Assembly (NCBI GenBank): GCA_947478925.1
Contig: CANJXY010000006.1
Coordinates: forward strand, 1 to 51,196
Source: Hyphomonadaceae bacterium
Lineage (GTDB): Bacteria > Pseudomonadota > Alphaproteobacteria > Caulobacterales > Hyphomonadaceae
Direction of reading: 5' to 3'
DNA length: 51,196 nt
A model generated the notes under the pieces. That model saw only the letters and a program-made list of their open reading frames with translations. It did no database searches and was not told the origin of the DNA. Below are positions 8,809-16,259 of this stretch, piece by piece (within the stretch, counting starts at the first letter, position 1; the number at the start of each line of letters is the position of its first letter). Made by a program: the position numbers and the translations under genes.

Positions 8809-9567
8809 TCAGCCCGGCTTCTTGAACTTCAGAATGAACTGGTCCGTCTTGCCGCGAATGGTGGGATCGAAAACCATCTTCGTGCCGTCGTCATTCGGGT
8901 TGTGAAGCACGCTTGATTCCGAGACGAACGTGAAGCCGGCCGCCAGCACTTCCTTCTTCACGCGATCCTTGTCGATACGGTGCAGCTTGTCGTCGAAGTC
9001 CACGCCCTTGGCCGACTGGTGGTCGAGCACGATGTAGACGCCACCGGGCTTCAGCGCGGCGAGCACCGCCTTGTTGGCGACGTTGATGTCGATGTTGCGG
9101 CCAGGATTGTGCAGGTCGTGATAGTTCTGCGAGGTCCACACCATGTCGAGAGGCTCCGGTGTCGCGAGCTTGGTGAAGTCGGAGAGTATGAACGATGCAT
9201 TGCCGTAGTTCGCCGTGTCATCGAGGATCACCTGGAACGCCTGCGGCTTGCCCGCTTCGCGCGGCGGACCGCTGAACAGGTAGACGTGTCCGGCCGGCCC
9301 AACCGCTTTCGACAGAATGCGGGTCATGTAGCCGCCGCTGGGGATCAGCTCGCCGATCTTCTCGCCGGGATGAACCTCGCCAAAGGCGATCATCTCGGCC
9401 GGCTTGCGGTCCGCATCCCGCACCGTGTCGGCGGCGGGACGGGCCGGATCGGCGACAGCCGAAACGATCCAGGGCGACGTCGCGGTCGGCGGGGCCGCCA
9501 TTGTCTGGCAGGCCGAAACGCCGATCAGGGCGACGAGTGCAATGGTGCGCATCAGGGTTTTGGGCAT
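8809..9567 (-). CDS. Methyltransferase-fold exported lipoprotein
   Basis: The sequence reads as a class I SAM-methyltransferase fold (GELIPSGGYMTRILSKAVGP for motif I, then LDMVWTSQNYHD and LKPGGVYIVLDH for motifs IV-V), yet it begins with a clear lipoprotein signal (LMRTIALVALIGVSAC). Motif I lacks the usual GxGxG spacing. SAM is not expected in the periplasm, so the protein may be a degenerate or repurposed fold. Start 9567 is supported by GGGAGG about 10 bases upstream; earlier codons would put a Cys-rich stretch before the signal. It is 252 residues long and its function is not known to me. Confidence 0.8.
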   Translation of the reverse strand: MPKTLMRTIALVALIGVSACQTMAAPPTATSPWIVSAVADPARPAADTVRDADRKPAEMIAFGEVHPGEKIGELIPSGGYMTRILSKAVGPAGHVYLFSGPPREAGKPQAFQVILDDTANYGNASFILSDFTKLATPEPLDMVWTSQNYHDLHNPGRNIDINVANKAVLAALKPGGVYIVLDHQSAKGVDFDDKLHRIDKDRVKKEVLAAGFTFVSESSVLHNPNDDGTKMVFDPTIRGKTDQFILKFKKPG

Positions 9568-9664
9568 GGTTATGTGTCCTCCCAGACATGGCCGACCGTC
9601 CGTCGGCATCGGGACAGGACTAGCGGAATGAGGGAGGCGCTACAATTCAGTCAACCGTGATCGA

Positions 9665-10492
9665 CTATCTGGCGAGCGTCGGCATCGCCCTCTGCAGGCG
9701 ACCTCCAACGCGGATCGGCTCGACGCGCGAGGCAAGTCCGGTCTTGTCGTCCGATTCGATGAACACGCCGCACAGCGTGGCCGCGCCTTCCGCGGGTGAT
9801 TTCCGCTCGACCGGCAGGCGCGTTGCAGCCCTCTGCACAAGCGGTCCTTTCTTCATGCCAATCACGCTGTCATAGTCCCCGCACATGCCAGCATCCGACA
9901 TGTACGCAGTTCCGTTTGCGAGAATATGCGCATCCCCCGTCGGAACATGGGTGTGAGCTCCGACCACGGCAGTCACACGGCCATCGCAGAAATGGCCCAT
10001 GATGTATTTTTCGGCGGTCGCTTCGGCGTGGATCTCGACAATGATCGCATCGGACACCTGGCCGAGCGGGCATTCCTCAAGGGCCGACTGGACGCCCTGA
10101 ATGGGATCGTCCAGAGACTCCATGAAGGCAGATCCATGGATCTGCACGACGAAAACGCGCTGGCCTTTTGGCGTCGTAAAAAGTTGCGATCCCCGTCCGG
10201 GAATCTGCAGCGTCTTGGGATAGTTGTAGGGACGCAGGAGGCGCGTCTCGCGTTCAATATAGACAAGCGCTTCCGACTGGTCCCACGAGTGATTGCCGAG
10301 TGTGATGCAGTCAGCGCCCGCGTCGAACAGTTCCTGAGCCGTAGAGGACGTGATGCCGAAACCGCCGGCTGCGTTCTCGCCATTGACCACCACGAAGTCG
10401 AGCTCCAGCTCAGCCTTTACCCGCGGGAGATGTTCGGAGACAGCTGCGCGCCCTGCGCGGCCAACGACGTCACCGAAAAATGCCAGACGCAT
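9665..10492 (-). CDS. ymdB: YmdB-family metallophosphoesterase (TIGR00282 type)
   Basis: Calcineurin-like phosphoesterase of the YmdB family, whose studied members cleave 2',3'-cyclic nucleotides and influence RNA turnover. Metal-binding blocks are in the expected order: FFGDVVGRAGR at the N-terminus, VVNGENAAGGFGI, LGNHSWD (usually GNHTWD), VEIHAEATAEK, and VVGAHTHVPTGD with AYMSDAGMCG. At 275 residues it is of standard length. Two small substitutions (S for T in GNHTWD and V-E for D-F before HAEAT) keep the metal ligands. It lies upstream on the same strand as the methyltransferase-like gene, with a 97-base gap. Confidence 0.94.
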   Translation of the reverse strand: MRLAFFGDVVGRAGRAAVSEHLPRVKAELELDFVVVNGENAAGGFGITSSTAQELFDAGADCITLGNHSWDQSEALVYIERETRLLRPYNYPKTLQIPGRGSQLFTTPKGQRVFVVQIHGSAFMESLDDPIQGVQSALEECPLGQVSDAIIVEIHAEATAEKYIMGHFCDGRVTAVVGAHTHVPTGDAHILANGTAYMSDAGMCGDYDSVIGMKKGPLVQRAATRLPVERKSPAEGAATLCGVFIESDDKTGLASRVEPIRVGGRLQRAMPTLAR

Positions 10493-10565
10493 ACCTGCTC
10501 CCTGCTGAGCGGCAGGGTCTACAGGAGCGGGCAGCCGAGGGCAAACCGGCGCATTAGCGCAGGGT

Positions 10566-10997
10566 TCAGTAGACCTGGTCGATCATGGTTAGCGCTGAGA
10601 TCTCAGCGCCCCGACAGAAGAAGCTTATCTTCTTCGGCAGCGGATCGGGAACGGGCTCGCGGAACGACAGGCGCCCCGGATCTGGCGCGGCCGGCGCATT
10701 GCGGATTTCAAGGATGAGGGTGTCCCCGGTGCTGGCAGAGGATTTCAGCACGATCGCCGTGTCAGTTGCCTCGACCAGCCGGATATCGACGCTCAGCGTT
10801 TGCGGCGCCCGGTTCGGCCCCGGCATGTGGTTTACCCATGCATGCGCTTCTGCGATGCGATGCGGACAAGCCAGCTGGGCAAGCGCCTGCCCCGTCGTGA
10901 CGTTTGGCGCTTCGGGCGCTGGCGTCGCGCATCCGGCCAGCATCAATGCAAGCAGTATCGTTTGAACCCGCAAGCTTTCTCTCCGAATCAGCGCCAC
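10566..10997 (-). CDS. Small hypothetical lipoprotein
   Basis: Unrecognised 143-residue lipoprotein. A basic N-terminus and hydrophobic stretch end in MLAGC (lipobox). The mature part has Cys in LACPHR and FFCRGAE, which could pair in the periplasm, and looks beta-rich (TLSVDIRLVEATDTAIVLKS). It starts 6 bases after the stop of the upstream HAAS-like membrane gene on the same strand, so it may be the last gene of the PadR operon. No catalytic motif is visible. Confidence 0.65.
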   Translation of the reverse strand: MALIRRESLRVQTILLALMLAGCATPAPEAPNVTTGQALAQLACPHRIAEAHAWVNHMPGPNRAPQTLSVDIRLVEATDTAIVLKSSASTGDTLILEIRNAPAAPDPGRLSFREPVPDPLPKKISFFCRGAEISALTMIDQVY

Positions 10998-11003
10998 ACG
11001 AGG

Positions 11004-11969
11004 CTAGCACGGCCGGCCGCCGTGCTGCGCCGCCACGTCTTTGGGAACGTAGATCTGTTTGCGCCCCCGCCAGAGCTTCCATCCCAGATCGGCAAGCACG
11101 ACGACGATCAGCAGGGAAAGAATACCGACGGCCGGGCCGTTTGTCGTCTCGGCCACGAACACGTTTCCGCTGAATAAAATCCACGCAAGCATGATGCAGC
11201 ACGCAAGTTTCAGCCCCACATCGATTCTGCGGGTCAGTCTTCGCCAGCGTCCCTCGCTGATCACGACACCCATGAGGACAATATTGATCGCCCAGTACAG
11301 CAACACGACCGGCGCACGTGTCGCCAGGAAGTCCGCTTCGAATGCAAACACCCGCGCGAGCGGCGTGTCGGCGGTCGTGGTCGTCGCCCACCACGCCAGC
11401 GCTACCCACAGGCCGATACCGGCGAGCGCCGCAACGAGGCCGAGCAAGAACAGCGGGCGGTTGACGTAACCGCGATCGACAAGCTTCGGACTCCATGCCT
11501 CACCTTTCGCCGGCCAACGCTGGCGGATGAAGGCCGCAATCATCGTCAGCGTGACAAGCAGGCCCGGCCACCACAGCGCGCCGAGACCGCCGGTCAGCCA
11601 CCAGCGGCCGACCCAGTTTGGCTCGCCAGAGCCGATCGCCGTCGGCAGACTCACCGCCCATTGCAATGCGATGCCAACGAAAGTCAGCCAGGCAAACATG
11701 CGCGTGCCGTTGGCCGGAATGACCGGAATGCCCACCGGGTGATAGCGCGCCGCGACATCATCGGGATGACCAAAGGCGCGCAACAGCTCCAGCGTCATCG
11801 CCCCATCAAGCAGGCGTCCGCCGTCGGCGGCGCGACCACTGAGTTCTTCCATCAGAAGCGCGCGAAGCTCGAAGCCGACATCGTTGCGCTGCCTCATCGG
11901 CAACCGCTTCATCACGTCGGTGACATAGGCCTCGATGAGATCGTCAGGTTTTGCGGATTGGACGCTCAC
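11004..11969 (-). CDS. HAAS/DUF1700-like membrane protein partnered with PadR
   Basis: Integral membrane protein of 321 residues. The N-terminal 75 residues (IEAYVTDVMKRLPMRQR, ELRALLMEELSG, LLRAFGHPDDVAARY) form the helical HAAS-type domain that is characteristically encoded next to PadR regulators and is thought to sense or transmit a signal. It is followed by about seven hydrophobic segments between residues 90 and 310. The start codon overlaps the end of padR by 4 bases, so translation is probably coupled. No enzymatic motif is visible. The pairing is a recurrent regulator/membrane-protein arrangement whose signal is generally unknown. Confidence 0.78.
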   Translation of the reverse strand: MSVQSAKPDDLIEAYVTDVMKRLPMRQRNDVGFELRALLMEELSGRAADGGRLLDGAMTLELLRAFGHPDDVAARYHPVGIPVIPANGTRMFAWLTFVGIALQWAVSLPTAIGSGEPNWVGRWWLTGGLGALWWPGLLVTLTMIAAFIRQRWPAKGEAWSPKLVDRGYVNRPLFLLGLVAALAGIGLWVALAWWATTTTADTPLARVFAFEADFLATRAPVVLLYWAINIVLMGVVISEGRWRRLTRRIDVGLKLACCIMLAWILFSGNVFVAETTNGPAVGILSLLIVVVLADLGWKLWRGRKQIYVPKDVAAQHGGRPC

Positions 11970-12334
11970 GTCACGGCCCTCTTCCTGTTGGAGTGTTCGT
12001 CATCGATCAGCCCATCGACAATGCCGACGAGCCCACGCCAGCTTTGCGTGAGACTGGCAAAGAGCGTTTCGCCATGAGGGCTCAACGTATAATAGCGGCG
12101 GGGCGGGCCATCCTCGATACGCCATTCGCTCGCGAGCAGACCCTGGCTCTCGAGCCTGCGCAGCAGCGGATAGAGCGTGCCTTCCTCGATCGACATGCCG
12201 CGCGCCGCGAGCGCCTGTCGCAACGAGTATCCGTATTGCGGCTGACGCAGTTGGGACAGCGTCGCGAGCACGATGATCCCGCGCCGGAGTTCCTGCTCCA
12301 GTTTCGCGCTGACGTCGTCGGGTGTGTCGGCCAT
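11966..12334 (-). CDS. PadR-family transcriptional regulator
   Basis: Cytosolic DNA-binding regulator of 122 residues. The winged-helix core shows the family order: RRGIIVLATLSQLRQPQYGYSLRQAL, then SIEEGTLYPLLRRLESQGLL for the recognition helix and ASEWRIEDGPPRRYYTLSPHGE for the wing, with a short C-terminal helix. PadR repressors usually control their own operon and neighbouring membrane genes. Here the gene sits 3 bases after a small exported protein gene and overlaps the HAAS-like gene. The operon promoter at 12734-12767 contains an inverted repeat that could be its operator. Confidence 0.93.
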   Translation of the reverse strand: MADTPDDVSAKLEQELRRGIIVLATLSQLRQPQYGYSLRQALAARGMSIEEGTLYPLLRRLESQGLLASEWRIEDGPPRRYYTLSPHGETLFASLTQSWRGLVGIVDGLIDDEHSNRKRAVT

Positions 12335-12337
12335 GCG

Positions 12338-12673
12338 CTACGGGATCCTGACGGTAACGTCCTGGCGCGGCGCAGGAATAACAAATCTGTCGCCGGACTT
12401 CTTGCCCGCCGGATAGACGGCGCACGTCTCCATCAGCGTCTCATCTGGCGTCGAGCAAAGCTTGTTGTCCTCGATACGCCACTTGCCCTTCGAGGCGCCC
12501 TTCATCGCCGTGAACGTGCCGTCCGGTTTGAAGGACACATCGATCTCAAAGTCCGGAAAGATCATCACCACGCCATGGGCGACCACCTCCCGATACGTGT
12601 CGGCATTGGCCTGGGCGAAAGCCGGAGCGCAGGCCACGAGGGAGAGGGGAAACAGCACGGGGAGGAAGCGCAT
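12338..12673 (-). CDS. Small exported hypothetical protein, first gene of the PadR operon
   Basis: Unrecognised 111-residue secreted protein. The signal MRFLPVLFPLSLVACAPAFA is cleaved before QANAD. The mature part is a small beta-rich domain, FEIDVSFKPDGTFTAMKG then SKGKWRIEDNKLC and METCAVYPAG, with two Cys that could form a disulfide. The GxW-and-strands pattern resembles small lipocalin-like or DUF-type periplasmic domains, but I cannot name the family. ATG 12673 is used because AAAGG lies 7 bases upstream; an in-frame TTG lies 6 bases further out. It is followed after 3 bases by padR. Confidence 0.7.
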   Translation of the reverse strand: MRFLPVLFPLSLVACAPAFAQANADTYREVVAHGVVMIFPDFEIDVSFKPDGTFTAMKGASKGKWRIEDNKLCSTPDETLMETCAVYPAGKKSGDRFVIPAPRQDVTVRIP

Positions 12674-12733
12674 TATCAAGCCTTTCTGGATCAGCTTTCC
12701 GGCATCTTGAGTTGGTCAAATGCATTGTCTAAC

Positions 12734-12767
12734 ACTGTACATAGTATCACACAGTACCAGTTGTCAA
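12734..12767 (-). promoter_or_regulatory. Candidate promoter and PadR operator
   Basis: On the minus strand a perfect -35 hexamer TTGACA (12762-12767) is followed after 15 bases by TACTAT (12741-12746) as a possible -10. An interrupted inverted repeat ACTGT-N12-ACAGT spans 12734-12755 and covers the -10 and much of the spacer. It lies about 60 bases upstream of the first gene of the padR operon. A repressor bound there would block RNA polymerase, fitting PadR autorepression. The hexamers and repeat are seen; the binding is inferred. Confidence 0.5.
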
Positions 12768-12808
12768 TCTTTCGACGCCTGGCGGCCTCACGATCACAGG
12801 AGGGGGCG

Positions 12809-12922
12809 ATGGAGTTTCTCAGTCTCAACCGCGTGAAGAGGTCGATCCGATGTAATCCTCGGGCTAGTTTGAACGTATTGAAGCAATCAAAGGCCGCTGA
12901 AGGACCAACGAGATGGAACTGA
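12809..12922 (+). CDS. Candidate 37-aa leader ORF overlapping msrP
   Basis: A 37-codon frame begins at ATG 12809, which has a full AGGAGG (12798-12803) 5 bases upstream, stronger than the site before msrP itself. It ends with TGA at 12920-12922, 7 bases downstream of the msrP start, so the frames overlap by 10 bases. The product is basic (MEFLSLNRVKRSIRCN at its start) with no signal peptide. It may be a small protein, or a leader whose translation delivers ribosomes to msrP. No homologue is known to me. Confidence 0.4.
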   Translation: MEFLSLNRVKRSIRCNPRASLNVLKQSKAAEGPTRWN

Positions 12923-13923
12923 AGTTCCGCCGCAACCCGGACTACCAGACCCTCAGCGACGAGGTGACGTCCGAAAAGATGTTCATGGATCGCCGCCACA
13001 TCCTGTCGGCGGCAGGCTTCCTGGGCGCCGGCTCGATCCTTGGCGCGCTTCCTGCCTGTTCGGAGCCGCAACAGACGCCAGCTGCCCCGGCAACCGCCAG
13101 CGGCCACCCCGCGCCGGGCGCCAAGCTCACCGCAAAAAAGGCGGCGTACGCGGTCACGGATGCGGCGACTGTGGAAGAGGCATTCGCCGGGTACTGCAAT
13201 TACTACGAGTTCGGGACCAGCAAGGATGATCCGCCGCGCTATGCGAGCCTTATGAAGACGTCGCCTTGGCAGGTGACGGTCGAGGGCGAGACAGATGCGC
13301 CGGGCGCCTACGCGCTGAAAGATCTGATCGACTATAAGAAACTGGAAGAGCGCATCTATCGCCATCGTTGCGTCGAGGCATGGTCGATGGTGATTCCGTG
13401 GATCGGTGTGCCGATGAAGGACGTGATCGCGAAGCTCAAGCCGAAAGCGACCGCGAAGTACGTGCAGTTCGTCACCTACCTCAACCCGAAGGAGATGATC
13501 GGGGTCAACCGTCCCGTGCTGCAATGGCCCTACACGGAAGGCCTGCGGCTGGACGAAGCGATGAACGAGCTGCCGCTGTTCGCGGTGGGCGCGTATGGCA
13601 AGTCGCTCGAGAAACAGAATGGCGCGCCGCTGCGGACGGTGATCCCGTGGAAGTATGGCTTCAAGGCGACAAAGGCCGTTGTGAAGATCCGTTTTACCAC
13701 AACCGAACCGAGCACCGCCTGGAACAAGGCCAACGCCAACGAGTACGGCTTTTATTCCAACGTGAACCCCAACGTCTCCCATCCACGCTGGAGCCAGGCG
13801 AGCGAGCGCGTCATCGGCGGCAAGGGTGGCTTCAACGAACGCCGCAACACCGAGATGTATAACGGATACGAGAAGCAGGTCGGCGCGCTTTACGCGGGCA
13901 TGGACCTGAAGAAGAACTACTAG
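12913..13923 (+). CDS. msrP: Protein-methionine-sulfoxide reductase, catalytic subunit MsrP
   Basis: Periplasmic molybdoenzyme (formerly YedY) that reduces methionine sulfoxide in envelope proteins, using electrons passed from quinol by MsrQ. The precursor carries a twin-arginine signal, MDRRHILSAAGFLGAG, at about residues 26-41. The mature enzyme has the sulfite-oxidase-type fold with the molybdenum-ligating Cys at residue 153 in YRHRCVEAWSMVIPW, and NRPVLQWPYTEGLRLDEA and WKYGFKATKAVVKI further on, as in the family. Length 336 is normal. AAGGA lies 8 bases before the start, and msrQ follows after 4 bases. Confidence 0.96.
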   Translation: MELKFRRNPDYQTLSDEVTSEKMFMDRRHILSAAGFLGAGSILGALPACSEPQQTPAAPATASGHPAPGAKLTAKKAAYAVTDAATVEEAFAGYCNYYEFGTSKDDPPRYASLMKTSPWQVTVEGETDAPGAYALKDLIDYKKLEERIYRHRCVEAWSMVIPWIGVPMKDVIAKLKPKATAKYVQFVTYLNPKEMIGVNRPVLQWPYTEGLRLDEAMNELPLFAVGAYGKSLEKQNGAPLRTVIPWKYGFKATKAVVKIRFTTTEPSTAWNKANANEYGFYSNVNPNVSHPRWSQASERVIGGKGGFNERRNTEMYNGYEKQVGALYAGMDLKKNY

Positions 13924-13927
13924 AGCG

Positions 13928-14797
13928 ATGGAGAACAGCGCGTTCCCCGGCGCCGGCGTGACCAACGCCCCGCCGGATTCTGGCCTGCTCTGGATCCTGC
14001 TCTGGATGGCGGGCTGGGTCGCGGCGGCTTGTGTGCCTGCACTGGTCGCGCGGTTGCTCGGGCTCAACGCGCGTTTTTATTTCGGCGCGTCGCTGCTGCT
14101 GTCCCCGATCGGTGGTCTCATTTTCATCACCCTGATCCGCACGCCGGCCAGCGAAGCCCCGGCATTGCGCACCTTCGCCAAGCACTGGCTGAAGCCGCTG
14201 GTACTGCTCGCACTGCTGATCCCCTTCGGCTACCTCGCCCTGCAATGGAGCCTGATGCTGTCGGGCCAGCCGCACGCGATGGGCTGGAATGTCGGCCAGT
14301 GGACGCATCGCTATCTCGGCGACACAGCCATCCGCACGCTTCTGGTGACGCTCGCCATCAGCCCCGTCCGCGACATAACTGGCTGGGCGCCGATTGCATT
14401 GGTCCGCCGCCGTATTGGCCTCGCCGCATTCTTCTATGCCGCGTTGCACCTGCTTGCCTATTTCTGGCTCGACCGGGAATGGTCGATTGCCGGCCTGATC
14501 GAGGACGTCACCATCCGCACCTACATCATGCTCGGCATGGCGGCGCTGACGTTTATGATCCCGCTGGCAGTCACATCCAATAACGGCGCGATCAAACGCC
14601 TTGGCCGCAAGATGTGGGACCGCCTGCACTGGCTGGTCTATCCGCTCGCGATCCTGGCCGTGGCGCACAACCTCCTGATGGTGAAAGCCATCGAAGGCGC
14701 GCCGACCGTTCACGCGACTATCCTCGCGCTTCTGCTGGCGTGGCGTGTTGTGTGGTGGGCGGTCGCGAAATTGAAGCCGGCGGAAGCTGTCACCTAG
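13928..14797 (+). CDS. msrQ: MsrQ haem-binding membrane subunit of the MsrPQ system
   Basis: Inner-membrane b-type cytochrome that takes electrons from the quinone pool and passes them to MsrP in the periplasm. The 289-residue protein is longer than E. coli MsrQ because of an N-terminal extension with two extra hydrophobic segments (residues 17-35 and 43-70). The core shows WTHRYLGDTAIR, LAISPVRDITG, RRRIGLAAFFYAALHLLAYF and WDRLHWLVYPLAILAVAHNLL, with the His residues expected to ligate haem. It directly follows msrP. Its stop codon overlaps, on the opposite strand, the end of the HNH gene. Confidence 0.94.
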   Translation: MENSAFPGAGVTNAPPDSGLLWILLWMAGWVAAACVPALVARLLGLNARFYFGASLLLSPIGGLIFITLIRTPASEAPALRTFAKHWLKPLVLLALLIPFGYLALQWSLMLSGQPHAMGWNVGQWTHRYLGDTAIRTLLVTLAISPVRDITGWAPIALVRRRIGLAAFFYAALHLLAYFWLDREWSIAGLIEDVTIRTYIMLGMAALTFMIPLAVTSNNGAIKRLGRKMWDRLHWLVYPLAILAVAHNLLMVKAIEGAPTVHATILALLLAWRVVWWAVAKLKPAEAVT

Positions 14798-15030
14798 CGG
14801 CTCGGCTTCCAATCATCGCCCTTGGTCCAGTTGCATACGGCATGCGCGAGCTGAAGGTTGGCCGGATCATCTGCCCCGCCTTTCACGCGCGGGCGAATGT
14901 GATCGAAGGTGGGGCGCTTCTTCTTCCACACCGTCGCGTGCGAGACATCAAACCGGCCACGCGGCATAGGTTCACCGCAGATGGCGCAAAGGCCTTCCTG
15001 TTTCAGCCAGAGATCGTCGAAGAGGCTCAG
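14794..15030 (-). CDS. HNH endonuclease-type protein with an apparent CTG start
   Basis: A 78-codon frame encodes a compact HNH domain: zinc pair CAIC (residues 15-18), the His-metal motif FDHIRPRVKGG (DH at 43-44), Asn58 in PANLQ and His63/Cys66 in LAHAVCN. Members of this family cut DNA, often in restriction or phage contexts, though many short chromosomal copies have unknown roles. No ATG, GTG or TTG lies between the upstream in-frame stop and the zinc motif. CTG at 15030-15028 overlaps the folD stop (CTGA) with TGAGGA 9 bases upstream, so I infer CTG initiation coupled to folD. Confidence 0.75.
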   Translation of the reverse strand: MSLFDDLWLKQEGLCAICGEPMPRGRFDVSHATVWKKKRPTFDHIRPRVKGGADDPANLQLAHAVCNWTKGDDWKPSR

Positions 15031-15935
15031 GCGTCGAGTTCCTCAGGCACAGCCCACCCACGACGCGCGCAGGCGGCAAGCACGGTATTACGCAGCAAGC
15101 ACGCGACCGTCATCAGGCCGACGCCACCGGGAACCGGCGTGATGTGGCTCGCGACTTCACGACATTCGGCGAAGTGTGCATCGCCAACAACGCGCGTCTT
15201 GACGTTACCCTTGTCGTCGAGCCCCTTCTCGGGCGCCGGGATGCGATTGATGCCGACATCGATAACAACGGCGCCAGGCTTCACCCAGTCGCCACGCACC
15301 ATTTCCGGCCGGCCGACGGCTGGCACGAGAATGTCGGCGGTGCGGCAGAGCGCGGGCAGGTCGACTGTTTTCGAGTGCGCGATGGTGACGGTGCAATTCT
15401 CGGCGAGGAACAAGAGCGAGACCGGTTTACCGACGAGGATCGAACGGCCGATGACGACGACGTGTCTGCCGCTCAGATCATCCCCCAGCGCGTGCTTCGC
15501 CATGATGACGCAGCCGACCGGCGTGCAGGGGCGCAGGCCCGGCTTGCTCAGGACCAGACGTCCGGCAGAGAGCTCGGTGAGACCGTCAACATCCTTCAGC
15601 GGATCGATGCAGGCGAGCGCACTAGCTTCATCCAGCCCCTTCGGCAGCGGCAACTGCAGAAGGATGCCATCGACTTCGGGATCGCTGTTGAGCGCGGTTA
15701 GGACTGCTTCAATCTCGGCCTGCGTCGCGGAAGCGGGAAAGCGCTTCGTGATCGAGCGCATGCCAGCAGCTTCCGTCTTCTCGCCTTTCGATTTCACGTA
15801 TAGCGCGGAGGCGGGATCGTCGCCGACCAGCACCACGGCGAGGCACGGCTTGCCTGGAAGTTTCGCAACGGCGGCCGCGGCTGCCGCTCGCACCTTTTCA
15901 GAGACGATCTTGCCGTCGATCAGTTCAGCCGTCAT
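15027..15935 (-). CDS. folD: Bifunctional methylenetetrahydrofolate dehydrogenase/cyclohydrolase
   Basis: Cytosolic FolD interconverts 5,10-methylene- and 10-formyl-tetrahydrofolate with NADP, feeding purine and formyl-methionine synthesis. Seen: LYVKSKGEKTEAAGM with the catalytic YxxxK lysine, VDGILLQLPLPKGL, RPCTPVGC and the NADP-binding VVIGRSILVGKPVSLLFLAENCTV, all in the usual order. Length 302 is normal. The gene starts 9 bases after the DUF167 stop and its own stop is overlapped by the HNH gene, so yggT, DUF167, folD and HNH look like one transcript. Confidence 0.97.
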   Translation of the reverse strand: MTAELIDGKIVSEKVRAAAAAAVAKLPGKPCLAVVLVGDDPASALYVKSKGEKTEAAGMRSITKRFPASATQAEIEAVLTALNSDPEVDGILLQLPLPKGLDEASALACIDPLKDVDGLTELSAGRLVLSKPGLRPCTPVGCVIMAKHALGDDLSGRHVVVIGRSILVGKPVSLLFLAENCTVTIAHSKTVDLPALCRTADILVPAVGRPEMVRGDWVKPGAVVIDVGINRIPAPEKGLDDKGNVKTRVVGDAHFAECREVASHITPVPGGVGLMTVACLLRNTVLAACARRGWAVPEELDA

Positions 15936-15944
15936 GGCGATTTC

Positions 15945-16259
15945 TCATTTGCGGGCTCCGGTGAGGGCCTGAAGCGCGCCCGCTATAGACGGATCGGCCG
16001 AGATTCGCACGGTCTTGATGCGCTGAGTTTCGCCCTTTTCCACCGAGACTGCGGATTTCGGCACGCCAAGCGCTTTCGCCAGCAACTGTTCTACGGCGGC
16101 GTTGGCCTTGCCCTTCTCGGCTATGGCGCGGACGCGGACCTTCAGGAACGTCTGGCCGGATGCGTCCTCGCCGAGACCTTCGATGGCATCCTTCGATGCG
16201 CCGGGCTGAGCGCGAACGCGCAGTTCAGCTCCGCCAGCGATCAGCTTCCAGCTGCTCAG
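15945..16259 (-). CDS. DUF167/YggU family protein, apparent CTG start
   Basis: Small cytosolic protein of the YggU/DUF167 family, biochemical role unknown, commonly encoded beside yggT. The core ELRVRAQPGASKDAIEG and LKVRVRAIAEKGKANAAVEQLL is diagnostic. Homologues as I recall them begin with a short stretch ending in a Trp before this core, which here corresponds to LSSWKLIAGG, beginning at CTG 16259-16257 inside the yggT stop (CTGA). The only ATG in frame (16310) would add 17 residues and overlap yggT by 55 bases. I favour the CTG start, giving 104 residues, but the ATG is not excluded. Confidence 0.85.
   Translation of the reverse strand: MSSWKLIAGGAELRVRAQPGASKDAIEGLGEDASGQTFLKVRVRAIAEKGKANAAVEQLLAKALGVPKSAVSVEKGETQRIKTVRISADPSIAGALQALTGARK

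Noticed and set aside
12691-14067. Minus-strand frame of 458 codons opposite msrP
   Set aside because: MsrP is unambiguous on the plus strand; this frame is compositionally typical of antisense reading.
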